NCBI GenBank assembly: GCA_023678885.1
Contig: CM042975.1
Location: forward strand, 28,375,405-28,439,404
Length of the DNA: 64,000 nt
Source of the DNA: Pogostemon cablin
Lineage: Eukaryota; Streptophyta; Magnoliopsida; Lamiales; Lamiaceae
Direction of reading: 5' to 3'
Below, in pieces: positions 45,041 to 56,578 of this stretch; within the stretch, counting starts at the first letter, position 1, and every line of letters starts with the position of its first letter. The notes under the pieces were generated by a model. The model had not been told where the DNA came from, made no database searches, and saw nothing but the letters and a program-made list of their open reading frames with translations. A program made the position numbers and the translations under genes.

Positions 45041-47265
45041 TAAGGACACCACCACCATCCACATCTGTAAGATGTGTTTATTGAATCGTGTTTCCATAGA
45101 TTTTAGGCTTTATAGAAAATTTTTGCCACACTTGCCAACATTCTCTAATTTATTAATTAAGTATTCCTTATGTCACTAATTTCTTTTTCCTTTGAATTTC
45201 TTCTTTTGATAAAAATGGAGTTGGTAAGTGGTAACTGTATCTTGGTGGAATATTGAAATTGGAAATGATAGTAGACTGGGTTTACGTTTGCCCACTATGA
45301 ATGCAGTATGTGGGCCTAAGCCCAACGAGCTTTGCCTTTGGAAAGTAATAAAATGGGCTAGCGTAACATGAGTTAATTAATAATTGGAAATGCTTGCATT
45401 ATTGCATATAAACCTAAATACGTTCCAGTCCCATTTAAAAAAATTACAACAATATGAATCTACATAAATTACTTCAGTCTTTCTAATATTTTAAATCTCA
45501 ATTTTAGTTATTATTAAAGTATGCTTATTACATATAAATAAATATGTCAACAATAAAATAAATTATTATACACTAAAATCATACTTTAATATATAACCTA
45601 ACATACTTTAGAAAACTTAGAAAACGTACTTTAATAATCATTAAACATATTTTATCTAAATAATTGACATACTTTAACACGTCTCACAAACCGTCTCACC
45701 TAATTAACGTATCACAAGATACTTTGTCCAAAAGAGAGATGAGGCACCACATACCGAAATGTTCACATGCTCAATAATTTTTTTTGGATTTCTCTATTTT
45801 CGTGGCTTCACAATCATTATTAAAATAAATAAAAAATAAACCTACACTGGAAAATTTACCTGCAACCCAACTCATAAAAATTGAAAATCAAACTCACGAA
45901 TTTCCATCTCAAACAAATAAGATTCAAATCACTTGTTTCAATCTCAGAGAAAAGCTTAGATCTTCCTCCATATAACATAATCCAAATAATCCTCCTAAAC
46001 TTTTTTATTTGTGAATTTGTGAAACTAGTATCGTTCTTTATCATGAATTGTTGAATTTTTCGGTCTCTGTGAAAAAGTTGTCTCTATAAAAAAAATTGTT
46101 GATTCTAAAAATAACCTAATCCTAAATATAACTTACTCGGGATAAGAAAGAAAAGAATAAAGTTTGTAACTGTGGTCTATTATTTCCGATTGATTAGTCA
46201 CGTAAATCACAGAATTTAATCATTTATAATGTTAGTCACCCGCTTGGATTAGATGTTATTTACCGTCTTAGAGATCAATATTGTAATTGATCTAACTATT
46301 TATTAATATGAACTCTTGCATATATTTATTTATTTATTTATTTATTATGTTACATGTGCTGATGCTTATTTTTTTGGATCTATTAATGGATTGGATTAAT
46401 GCTTGGAGTAGTAAATAAATCACACTATAACAGACACATCAAATAAGATGTAGGAAGATTGATAGAAGATATACACTCTTTTTCATGATGTTTTGTATAC
46501 TTTGTACACATGCAGTCAAACTCTTAACCCTCAATCCAGCCGAAGATATATAATATGCCGAGCCTATGGTATAAAGCCAATTTTCATGCTCCAGTTTGTT
46601 CTTCCTTTATTTAAGGTTAGACTATTTATGGGGCAGGATTTATCCTCGGCCCAATATAGTCTTTTCCAGTGCTAGAGCCTTTTGAAGTGTTTTGCCTATT
46701 CATACCACTTCGTCTTGGGCCTAGGCCCGTTCTTGAGAGTGGATAACACCCATAATAACATTAGTATTTGTGTATTTATATGTGTGTTTGAATCAATTAA
46801 GGTTGAAGTCACAAATAATATTTTTTATTTAATTCGGTTTGACCTAGTTTATAAACAATTATTTGAGATTATGGATTATAGTGTATTAAAGTTATATTAA
46901 GTATTTTGTTTTAAATTTTTTGTATTTAAGAGCAATTTCTTTAAATTGATATATTATGGCATATAGGATTAATGGGTGTCAAAAGTGTATCTATTTAGTA
47001 ATAATTTAAAAAAAAAAAGATAATCAAGATAGCACGGGAGAGAAATATAGGGAGATGGATCCTCTGCTACAATGAAAAGAAATTAAGATAAGATAGTTGA
47101 GAGAATCCGAGGTCCATGGATAGATAGACATACAATATTATTCCTACATAGCAGCACTTAGAAGACACGGTTCGATTTGAAATTTTATTTATTTAATTTA
47201 ATAAATGGCAACGATTGGGTTGGTGAAAATTTTGGTCAGGATATTCACGTGGGGTTTTATTTATT
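45041..47265. other. Downstream flank of the pyrophosphatase gene and intergenic DNA
   Basis: The 3' untranslated region probably ends within 350 bases (AATAAAA near 45347). Beyond it is AT-rich DNA with a (TTTA)n run at about 46323-46347. No gene or defined element seen. Confidence 0.5.
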
Positions 47266-47449
47266 GAGTGAGGCTCTTGTGCACCCGGGCGCACGGAACA
47301 CATTCCGTGAGCCTTTACAATTTTCATGCCCCTTTACAATTTAAACCCCTAGCAATACATATGTTTAAATAGGATTGGAGGGGAGGGTTGTGTTCACATG
47401 GGGACACGGAGCATCTTTCCGTGTCCCCGGGCGCACAGGAGCTTTTGCC
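47266..47449. mobile_element. 184-bp MITE with 9-bp target duplication
   Basis: Flanked by TTATTTATT at 47257-47265 and 47450-47458. The ends align as inverted repeats over about 33 bases: left GAGTGAGGCTCTTGTGCACC then CGGGCGCACGGAA, right (inverted) GGCAAAAGCTCCTGTGCGCC then CGGGGACACGGAA. A 9-bp duplication suggests a Mutator-type MITE. A related single end (GGTGCGCCCGGGAACACG) is at about 48213. Confidence 0.75.
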
Positions 47450-47522
47450 TTATTTATTTAAAATTTTTGTTGTATTTCGGTTATAATTAATCAAATATAG
47501 TTGTCTTATTTTTCGTACAAAA

Positions 47523-47793
47523 CTACTCCCTCTGTTCCAGGGAAGTCTGCATCTCCTTTTTCGGTACGGAGATTAAGAAAGTGATAACTTTTAGGAGTAT
47601 TATGATATTTTTTTGGTAATAAATAAATGATATAGTATGTTAGGTGTGTTAGGTAGGAGTGATTTTTTTTGTAAATAAAATGTATGGAGAAGGGTGATTG
47701 TGTTTGATCTTTTGCTTTTTTAGAAATGTACAAACTTTTATGGTACAATCCAAAATGAAAAGTGTGTCATCTAAAATTGGACGAAGGGAATAT
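47523..47793. mobile_element. Stowaway-like MITE
   Basis: The left end is CTACTCCCTCTGTTCCAGGG and the right end ATTGGACGAAGGGAATAT, with family phrases inside. Confidence 0.65.
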
Positions 47794-49421
47794 CTTGTTT
47801 ACCTAGCATTTCACAATTAATGGAGTAGAAGTTAATAGTTATGCCGAGTGCGATATTAATTACCAGCATCATTATAATTGGAGTTCGTTGGATCTGCATT
47901 TACGTTAATTAATGTTAAGAGTGTTTATCTTGTTGGATGGGTTATATATGGAGTCGAAGAAATCATCAATTATATGTTGTGCAACTACAAACTATTGTTT
48001 GCAGTTACACGCGTTTAGAATTTAGAAGTATAACATTTTATTCAAAAAGTATACACTTTAATTAATAAAAAAATTATTTCTTCAATAAAAAAATAAGTTG
48101 AAATATATGAATAATATTAATGTTTAAATAAGAAAAATATTTTTCGAAAAATTAAAGTTACATTTTTATATTAAAGAGCACAATTTTATGAGGTTGTTGG
48201 ATCTAGATTCATGGTGCGCCCGGGAACACGTAAGTTTTAGCCGCACCTTGACTCAAAAATTTTCACCGTAACCTTTAACATTACTCCTTCTCAAACACTC
48301 ATTACTATATATATATATTTCAACCATATGTATCATAAATTATCAAAATGAGCTAACATTTGTTGTGTCAATATGAGAACCTAATTTTTAGAATGAGGAA
48401 CAAGCCAATATCATAAAATAAAATAATTTAAACAACACACTATCTTGGTATTTTTACTTATTTACTTTGGAAATGAAATAAAAAAATTAATAGAGAGTAT
48501 ATAATATTACATATTATATATCAAACATTAAACTACTTATAATAAGAATTATATAATGTTAATCTCATTATTTATACATTTTTACTAAAAAAAATCATTT
48601 ATTCAATTATCCACTAATATTAATCCACATAATACTTAATTTCATAAATCAAACTCCAAGTTGCATTTTGTGTAAGTTGTAGATGCAAAATCGGCCAAAT
48701 CTATCCACGAGCATTTAAGTATCGGACAAAATTTTTTAAGTATATGGTGCATATTTAATCTTGGACTAGGAACTGTGGGCCAGAGGAAGGGTTTCACCTT
48801 AAACTTAATCAATTAATTAACTTATGACAAATATTTAATTTATATGTTTCTTTAAATTAGTTTAATTTCGAATAGCAGAGCGTGGTGATGGAACACACAA
48901 AACAGAATATCTCTGCCATTGGTTGGATTTAATTTATATTGATATTCTGGATCTCGATAACATTTTAAACTATATTTAACAACTTTATGAATGACAAATG
49001 GAATCAAATTAATTGCACAAGTGTTAAAGTTAAAAATTATGAGTAAATATGTATTAACAAAACAATTAGCTAGATATTAGTCTCTAAGCATAGTCTTCTG
49101 CATAACGCATCACATGTAGTATTAGTATTAGTATAGTTGGTGAATTGAGAAATAATAATAATAATAATAATAATAATACTCCATATCTCCCACGTATTTT
49201 TACTCGCTTTCCATTTTGAGTCTTCCCACATATTTTTACTCATTTCATAAATGGTAAAAACACATTCTACATCTTACCTACTTTTTAGACTTTATTCATC
49301 AATTCTAACAATTTTATTTGTTTTTTTCACTTTATTCATCATTTCTAATAACTTTATATATTTTTTCTCTCAAATTTACCAATTTCACCTCTCTAAAGAG
49401 TAAATTTTCATGTACTAAAAA

Positions 49422-49693
49422 GTACTCCCTCCGTCTCGGAGAAGTTAGCACATTTTTTTTACACGGAGATTAAGGAGTATAATAATTTAATGTAAAGTGA
49501 AGTAAAGTGAGGTGAGAGAAATAATATTTACTAATGTGTAGTGGGTAGTTGTATTAGAGGTGGTATGTGGGCTCCATGAGAATAAATTAATTATTTTGGT
49601 GTGGGTCTCATGTATTAAAAAGGAAATGTGTCAAGTTTAATGGGACAAACCAAAAAGGAAAGTGTGTCAACTTCTATGGGACGGAGGGAGTAA
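49422..49693. mobile_element. Stowaway-like MITE
   Basis: The left end TACTCCCTCCGTCTCGGAGA and right end CTATGGGACGGAGGGAGTA are well-preserved inverted tips. The interior phrases match the copy at 37639-37909, so these two belong to one subfamily. Confidence 0.85.
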
Positions 49694-49761
49694 TCAATGA
49701 ATTAGAGTGCGTAAGAATTTGAAAAATATTTTTTAAGAGCAATAATTTATCTTTATAAAAG

Positions 49762-49971
49762 ATACTCCCTCCGTTCCGCCTAAAGGTGGTCATTTGCTTT
49801 TGTGCGTAGATTAGGGAGTATTATTATTTCATGTATTACGGGTAGTTGTATTAGTAGTGAGTGGTGGGTCACATGTGGTACCTTTTTATTAAAAGTGGAA
49901 AATAAGGACATTTGGATGAGACGCCCAATATAGTAAAAATGGGGACCTTTCTGTGGGACGGAGGGAGTAAT
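49762..49971. mobile_element. Stowaway-like MITE
   Basis: The left end is TACTCCCTCCGTTCCGCCTA and the right end TCTGTGGGACGGAGGGAGTA. About 210 bp. Confidence 0.85.
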
Positions 49972-50788
49972 TTTTAATATACTAGTAAAAAAATATAATC
50001 CATAAAAACAGGATTCATGTGTGAATCTCGATCACTTTTCTTTTAAAAAAATATTATTTTTATTTATTTATATTTTAAATTTTAATTTAATAATTTATTC
50101 CATATCACTTTTCACGAGTTTTATTCTTTAATTAAAATATATTATCAATTTTTATTTATTAAAATCACATAAGTAGTAAGTCTTTGCCGTGTAGAAAGTT
50201 ACTAAGCCTATAAGTCATCACAATTGTTATTCACACGTGTGTACCATAACATGACATATTTTCTCATCATTTATTAACCCTAACAATAAAAGTACTATCA
50301 TATGTTAAAAATTAATTATACCATACAATATTTAAGACGTTCATTAACGGAGATATCACCTTCCTAAGTCGATGTTAATATTGAGAATTTCATTTAACTA
50401 TCTTCTACTCGAAACCATCGCAATAAATTTCGAAAATGCAGAAACAAGAAAAATAGTTCCTATAAATTAAAAATTTTAAAATAATCTCAACTACTAGAAT
50501 ATTAATTAATAAAATGTATTACTTGATCAAATCATTGATAATATTAATCTAACAACATTTCTCACTAACTCCATTTTACTGGTTGCTAGTGACAGCCAAA
50601 CCTTTTAATTTACGCAAACTTTACCTCCGGAAGAATTAATAATATTTTAATAAAAATATAAATGATTAACTATAATATTTTATAAATTGTTATTCCTTTG
50701 TAATAGTTTAACAATAATTAATTAAGAAAAGATAAAAATAATCTCATCTAAAATATGAGTGATTTTGGTATGCACTGATCCAGGCTAA

Positions 50789-51058
50789 GTTTTATCAATT
50801 CAATGCCCGAATTATATATAAACTATCAATTCAGGGTCTGAATTATTTTTTTTATCAATTCAAGGCCTGAAATATATAAAACTATCAATCAAAGACTTAA
50901 ATTTATCAAATATCATTTCCTATTTTATCAATTTAGGGCATAAGTTCAGGCCCCGAATTGATAGTTTTACATAATTCAGACCTTTAATCGATAGAAAATA
51001 TAATTCAAGCCCAAAATTGATAGTTTACCTATTTTTCAGGCCCTGAATTGATAAAATT
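50789..51058. repeat. Foldback element with internal tandem repeats
   Basis: The left half repeats TATCAATTCA...GGCCTGAA motifs every 35-45 bases. The right half is its inverse (GGCCCTGAATTGATAAAATT at the right tip against AGTTTTATCAATTCAATGCC at the left tip). The whole 270 bases can fold into one long hairpin with a short loop at about 50915-50930. No coding sequence. Confidence 0.75.
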
Positions 51059-51231
51059 CCGATTAAAATGTGTTAGTCAATTTTTTAAAATTAATTATAT
51101 CATTTTATTTAATAATGGAAATTAAATTTAAAATCAATCTAAAAGTTAACATCGTCCTAGTTAAGATCGTCCTCCACAGTTAGACTCTTAAAATATTTTA
51201 AGGCTGTTCTTTAATTTAATTTTTCCAATAT

Positions 51232-51550
51232 ACTCTCTTCGTCCTAGATATTTTTATCCGTTTGTACGTGTATGAAGATTAAGAAATGGAGTATTATTTT
51301 TTTAATATTCCATAAAATGTAAGAGAAAGTAAGGATAAATTGGTAATTTTGAGAGAAAAAGTAAATAAAATTATTGAAAATGATAAATAAAGTATAAAAA
51401 AGTAAATAAAGTTGTTGTGATTGTTGATTAAAGTGTAAAAAATAGGTAAAATGTACTATATTGTATTTTACTATTAATGGAATGAGTAAAAATAAGTAGG
51501 ACATCTCAATACCAAAAGTGAGTAAAAATACGTGAGATGGAGGGAGTATT
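51232..51550. mobile_element. Stowaway-like MITE (second subfamily)
   Basis: The left end is TACTCTCTTCGTCCTAGATA and the right end ATACGTGAGATGGAGGGAGTA. The interior (TTTTTATCCGTTTGTACG, GTAAATAAAGTTGTTG) matches the copy at 54576-54873 and differs from the others. It ends about 400 bases upstream of the arogenate dehydrogenase start. Confidence 0.75.
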
Positions 51551-51883
51551 ATATTCAAGGTAAAATTCAAAATTACAAATAGTCTTTTGTGCTCATTTTA
51601 TTACTTAATACCGACTGTTACTTTTCCCAAAGATCAATGTTTGGACAAAGAACTGGTGTCGCTATCATATTGTATAAAATTAAGGTTTTAATATAATTTA
51701 ATCTGTGTAAGAATATTACGAAACATCAAAGCAACCCACCGGCGCCGCCTCCCACCCGCCTCCAATCCTCCGCTACCTCCGCCACACCAAACTCCCTCAG
51801 CACGCGCGCACGCACACACCTTCACTGTGTGTCCACTTATACACACATTTTGCTCTCCGCCGCGTGTTTCTATCTCTGCACAC

Positions 51884-51890
51884 TATATAT
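51884..51890 (+). promoter_or_regulatory. TATA box of the arogenate dehydrogenase gene
   Basis: CACTATATATTCCC. It lies 66-72 bases before the ATG at 51956, so transcription would start near 51915 and leave a short leader of about 40 bases. Because the in-frame ATG at 51827 lies upstream of this box, the later ATG is preferred as the start. Confidence 0.6.
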
Positions 51891-51955
51891 TCCCACTTCT
51901 TCAATTGCTCTATTGGGGACTTTTATCAAACACCTTAAGTACCCTATTAGCAGCC

Positions 51956-53086
51956 ATGGTTTCCCTCGCTTTCGTTCAGCCCGCCGCCGCTCAAGCGCCG
52001 CCGATCACCTCCTCCACCACCCGCGCATCCATCCTCCACCAGCGCCACTTTGACCAATTGTCATTCTCTTCCTCACCGCCGCCGCGCCTGCATTCGCGCC
52101 GCCTCCGGGTCCGCGCAATCGACGCCGCGCAGCCGTACGACTACGAGGCGCAGCTCGTCCACCGCTTCGCTCAGTCGACGAAGCTCAAAATCGCCGTCGT
52201 AGGGTTCGGAAACTTCGGTCAATTCCTGGCGAAGGCGTTCATCCGGCAAGGCCACACAGTTTTCACCCATTCCAGAGGGAATTACCACGCCGTCGCGCAA
52301 TCCCTCGGCGCCGCCTTCTTCTCCGATCCACACGATCTCTGCGAACAGCATCCCGACGTTATCCTCCTCTGCACCTCCATAATTTCAACCGAATCCGTAC
52401 TCAAATCACTACCTCTCCAGCGGCTCCGCCGCAACACTCTGTTCGTTGACGTTTTATCCGTGAAGGAATTCCCCAAAAATATCTTCCTCCAAATTCTCCC
52501 TCCACATTTCGATATCCTCTGCACGCATCCAATGTTCGGGCCGGAAAGCGGGAAACACAGCTGGCAGAATCTCCCCTTCGTGTTTGACAAAGTCAAAATT
52601 GGGAATGAAGAATCTAGGGTTCACAGAGTGGACACCTTCCTCGACATTTTCAAAAAGGAAGGTTGCGCCATGGTGGAAATGGCCTGCGCAGAGCACGATA
52701 AGCATGCCGCGGGTTCACAGTTCATCACACACACCATGGGTAGGATCCTCGAGAAGCTTCAATTGGAGAGCACTCCGATCAACACCAAAGGATACGAAAC
52801 TCTGCTGAATTTGGTTGAAAACACATCGAGCGATAGCTTCGATCTGTACTACGGCCTGTTTATGTACAACAAGAACGCCATGGAACAATTGGAGAGATTG
52901 GATTTAGCATTCGAAGCATTGAAGAAGGAGCTGTTTGGACACCTACATGAGGTGTTGAGGAAGCAGTTGTTTGGGAAGGCGGAGGGGGGAGGATTCCGAC
53001 GGCCGATGCTGGCTAAGTTGCCCAAAAATGGGACTCCATTGTTGCCATCTCCATCAGAGACAACCCTTTCTAACAACAATAATTAG
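51956..53086 (+). CDS. Arogenate dehydrogenase (TyrA family), plastid-targeted
   Basis: A single exon, 376 residues from the Met at 51956. It oxidises arogenate to tyrosine with NADP+, the last step of tyrosine synthesis in plastids. The first ~55 residues are rich in Ser, Ala and Arg and lack acidic residues until RVRAIDAAQPYDYEA, a typical transit peptide. The dinucleotide-binding motif VVGFGNFGQFLAKAF is at about residues 79-93. Family blocks follow: VILLCTSIISTESVL, TLFVDVLSVKEFPKN, THPMFGPESGKHSW, EHDKHAAGSQFITHTMGR and ENTSSDSFDLYYGLFMYN. The reading frame is open back to 51827, but that upstream Met lies before the TATA box. Plant genes of this class are commonly intronless, as here. 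Prephenate rather than arogenate as substrate cannot be fully excluded from sequence, but the plastid signal and overall form favour arogenate. Confidence 0.92.
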   Translation: MVSLAFVQPAAAQAPPITSSTTRASILHQRHFDQLSFSSSPPPRLHSRRLRVRAIDAAQPYDYEAQLVHRFAQSTKLKIAVVGFGNFGQFLAKAFIRQGHTVFTHSRGNYHAVAQSLGAAFFSDPHDLCEQHPDVILLCTSIISTESVLKSLPLQRLRRNTLFVDVLSVKEFPKNIFLQILPPHFDILCTHPMFGPESGKHSWQNLPFVFDKVKIGNEESRVHRVDTFLDIFKKEGCAMVEMACAEHDKHAAGSQFITHTMGRILEKLQLESTPINTKGYETLLNLVENTSSDSFDLYYGLFMYNKNAMEQLERLDLAFEALKKELFGHLHEVLRKQLFGKAEGGGFRRPMLAKLPKNGTPLLPSPSETTLSNNNN

Positions 53087-54575
53087 AGTGGATCATTCAA
53101 GCTGTAATGAGTAAGTTTTGCAGCTTAATTCAATAATTATAGATTTAGTTATTACTCTTGAAATGATGGGGTGTTCATTTCCTAATGTGACACCATTTGT
53201 AAATTTCCTTGAATTCTTTCTTTCTATATATTTGTTGTATGATCACTTGAGATCATCAGGATCATTTTCCTTGTTGATTCTTGAATCAAGGGGATGTGTT
53301 CTGGTTTAGTACCTGATGGATTGGCCTAAATTGGAATTGGAATATGATATTATTCCTTTTAATTTAGTTTTTTTTTTCTTTAATGAGTTTGTCAACATCT
53401 GACCAATTATTGTTTGTTCACGAGTTGTTATAGTCTCATAGAGAATGTGGGTAATTTTGTTTATAAAATAATTACTCATATAATTTAATTTGCAATGGTC
53501 TCATTTACCTATTCATTACATTCTTTACACACAAATAAATAAATAAATAAATAAATATTTCAAAATCAATAATCTTTTAATACGTTATAAATTAAAAAAT
53601 GTGACTCCCATCTCCAAAGATACACTATTTTTGTGTAAAAAATGGATTATTGTGTAAATTGCTGCTTTGCAGTGCACAAAAAAACGCGCTGCATTTTAAG
53701 GGATGGACAATTTTGACAAATGTGGTGGATTTTAATACCTGCGTCATCTTCTTTTTAATATTTATATTATATTAATATTTATTTGTTTGATATAAAAGTA
53801 TATATATTATACTATATTTTAATTCTTTTATTTTTTAATAATAATTATATTTTTTTTAAATAAAATTATAAAATTTCTAATAAAATATTTAAATAATAAA
53901 TTGTAATAAATTTTGTATTAAATGTTGTTTTAATTCTATGCATGCTCTACTATATTGATTTTGTATTAAAATTAAATCTTATAGAGGAGTAATATATTAT
54001 TTTAAGTATAAAATAGTGTGAAGGTTGGAGTTGAATTACTATTTTTACATTATTTTTGTGTGAAATGTGCCTGTAAACCGTTGCCTAACTTTATTACTTG
54101 TTCCCTCCTAAAAGGTCAAAGGCCATTTCTTTGGGATATAGAAGGAAATATTTATTATTAAAAAAATTATATTACTTTAAAATGTAAATAAAGTTGGTAT
54201 AAAAATTATAGGAGTATTTTAAATTTGAAGACTATGTCATTTGATTTGTTAGGTCTCTGTTGTTTATGGGCTCGTGTCTAAGTCAACAAAGGAAACCTCA
54301 ACTACCAAACTAGTCTACCTTTCCTCTTTTCAAACTTAAATGGAGTAGTTTAATTTAACACTTACTGGAGTAATATTTTTAGCCAAAATTTTATATTTTA
54401 GTTATATAATTTAATGGAGTAATTATTTTAAAAATTATAATTAATTTTTAAAAAAATTTGTATTTTGTACTCCATTTATTTATTAAGAGATACTAGCTTT
54501 GTGGATAGTACAACCTTTTGTAATGGAACTTTTAAAATGTATAGAGGTACTCTACTTAAAATAGTTTATTAATAA

Positions 54576-54873
54576 TACTCCCTCCGTCCCGGGTATTTTT
54601 ATCCGTTTGTACAGGCACGGAAATTAAGAAGTTTTATTTTTTTAATATATAATGTAGAAAAAAAAGGGATAAATTAGTAATTTAAAAAGAAAAAGTAAAT
54701 AAAGTTGTTGGGAATGATGAATAAAGTGTAAAAAAGTAATTAAGGTTGTTGAAATTGTAAAAAGTATGTAATAAATATTATGTATTTTTTTTACCATAAA
54801 TGGAATAGATAAAAATACGTGAGATATCCCAAAATGGAAAATGAGTAAAAATACGTGGGACGGAGGGGTAGTA
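54576..54873. mobile_element. Stowaway-like MITE (second subfamily)
   Basis: The left end is TACTCCCTCCGTCCCGGGTA and the right end AATACGTGGGACGGAGGGG. The interior is as in the copy at 51232-51550. Confidence 0.8.
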
Positions 54874-54963
54874 ATATTAATTTTTGTATTAAAGAATAAA
54901 TCATTGTTATAAGAAGTAAACCCTTCATTGTAATATGAGTTAAGTTTTACTTATGGCTAATTA

Positions 54964-55259
54964 TATTGTGCAAGGGTGCACCTAAAGATAGGGTGCACCA
55001 CATACAAATATACATAAAAACATATACAATTAAGAGCAAAAATGTATACAATTTAATTGTTAGTTTTTTTAATGAAAAATTGAGTGTAAAAAATATACAA
55101 TTATTAAAAAATATGTATACACTATTTAATAAAAAAGTTATACACATATACATGTTAGTTTTTTAATGAAAGTATACAATTATTACAAAACACGTATATA
55201 AAATAGAATAAAATGTATACAAAATAGAATAATATATGGATGCACCCTTGCACCCAATA
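54964..55259. mobile_element. MITE with GTGCAAGGGTGCACC ends
   Basis: The left end ATTGTGCAAGGGTGCACC and the inverted right end ATTGGGTGCAAGGGTGCATCC pair. The AT-rich interior repeats TATACAATTA-type words. About 296 bp; the target duplication is not clear. Confidence 0.6.
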
Positions 55260-55774
55260 TACACTATTTACTTATTTATTTACTTATTCTTAAAACTTTG
55301 GTATTCCATAATTGTTATTGTATAAATTGTTTTTTCTCAAATAAAACCGAATTTGCATATTTGTGTTCAGATTATAATTTTTTCTTTGCCTTCTACTTAA
55401 AACGTGACACATTAATTAATTAGAAAGAATGGGACACTTCTACTTAAAATTGATACGTTGAATTTATTGAACACAAGTAGCTATCATTTAAACAAAAGAT
55501 GCGAGCACATTACATTTATTTCAGAAACGAAACGCCATTATGAAATATAATTATCCTCCTCAAATGTTTAATGTTCAATTATGACTCTCACCTTTGAATG
55601 TTCAACTATGACTTGTCACCTTCACAATTAATTCAATAAAAAATTATGAATATTCTTATAGTTTTTCTTTTATCAAATTGGCCGCATCCAAGCTGTAGAT
55701 CTATTACACAACATAAGTTGAAGTTCAAACAGCATTCATTGTACCATCCAAGTTCTCAATTAAAATATTACCCC

Positions 55775-55986
55775 TGTCAAAAAGTCTATTTTTTTCATTT
55801 TGAGCGTCCTACCTAAGGAGTCATATTTCATTTTTTACACACATAGATCCACACACACTCACTAATACAATTAAAATATAGGACACACACTCCCACTAAC
55901 ACAACTACCCACTACACATTAAATAATAATACTCCTTAATTCACGTAAAAAAAAAACTAACCCCTTGTGCGGGACGGAGGCAGTAA
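55775..55986. mobile_element. Stowaway-like MITE, left tip decayed
   Basis: The right end TGTGCGGGACGGAGGCAGTA is clear. The left end (CCCCTGTCAAAAAGTC) is weak. Interior phrases (CCACTAATACAATTAAAATA, CCCACTACACATTAAATAAT) are those of the family. Confidence 0.55.
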
Positions 55987-56578
55987 TAGTTATAGACTGA
56001 TTAGATGAAGAGCACTGAATGTAGGTAATAAATTTGAAATTTTGTGTACGGATTGTGATCTCCTAACATACGGTCGAGAAAGAGACCAAACGTCCCTATT
56101 AAAAATAATTTAAATGCAACAGCATATCAGCAAACTTATTATCCCAATACCCACAATTTAATCAACTCAGCAATGAGGGTGACCTGCAAAGATGATGCTC
56201 CAGCAGTGTACCTTAGAGAGGCAACAAGTGACAGTGAACAATGGCTGAGTCTTGATCTCCGAGGGAGCGTTTCGAGTGAGCATCAGCAACAGCTTGGTTT
56301 GCCATGATTATGAACATTACGTATGCTTAAGCCCGTAGAAGGCCTGTAGATCAACGAGAGCACTGAAAGCTTCGAACGCTTGCAAGAAGTAAGTAGCTGT
56401 AAGCAGTTATGCAGTGTTGTATCCTGCATGGAGAATTCCACTTCAGAGAGAAATGGAGTTCAGTTAACACCACATTTCGAGCGATGTCACAAGCATAAAT
56501 ATTGATAGAGAACATAGTAACCATTTAACAAGACACTTGAAAAGCTTTGAATCTCTAATTACGTATACGAAAACCAGA

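Larger units (their letters stand above)
47450..51880. other. Intergenic DNA between the pyrophosphatase and arogenate dehydrogenase genes
   Basis: No gene. It contains four Stowaway-like MITEs, a large foldback element (all listed), an (AAT)n run at 49148-49177 and a one-ended MITE tip at about 48213. The remainder is AT-rich. Confidence 0.6.
53087..56578. other. Intergenic DNA between arogenate dehydrogenase and dioxygenase genes
   Basis: The 3' flank of the dehydrogenase gene comes first. There is an (AAAT)n run at about 53536-53560, then AT-rich DNA with three small elements (54576, 54964 and 55775). The last 400 bases (56160-56578) are less AT-rich and probably the 3' untranslated region of the convergent dioxygenase gene. 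No other gene seen. Confidence 0.55.

Noticed and set aside
51827..51955. N-terminal extension of the arogenate dehydrogenase
   Set aside because: It lies partly upstream of the TATA box and does not look like a transit peptide start; the later ATG fits the family.
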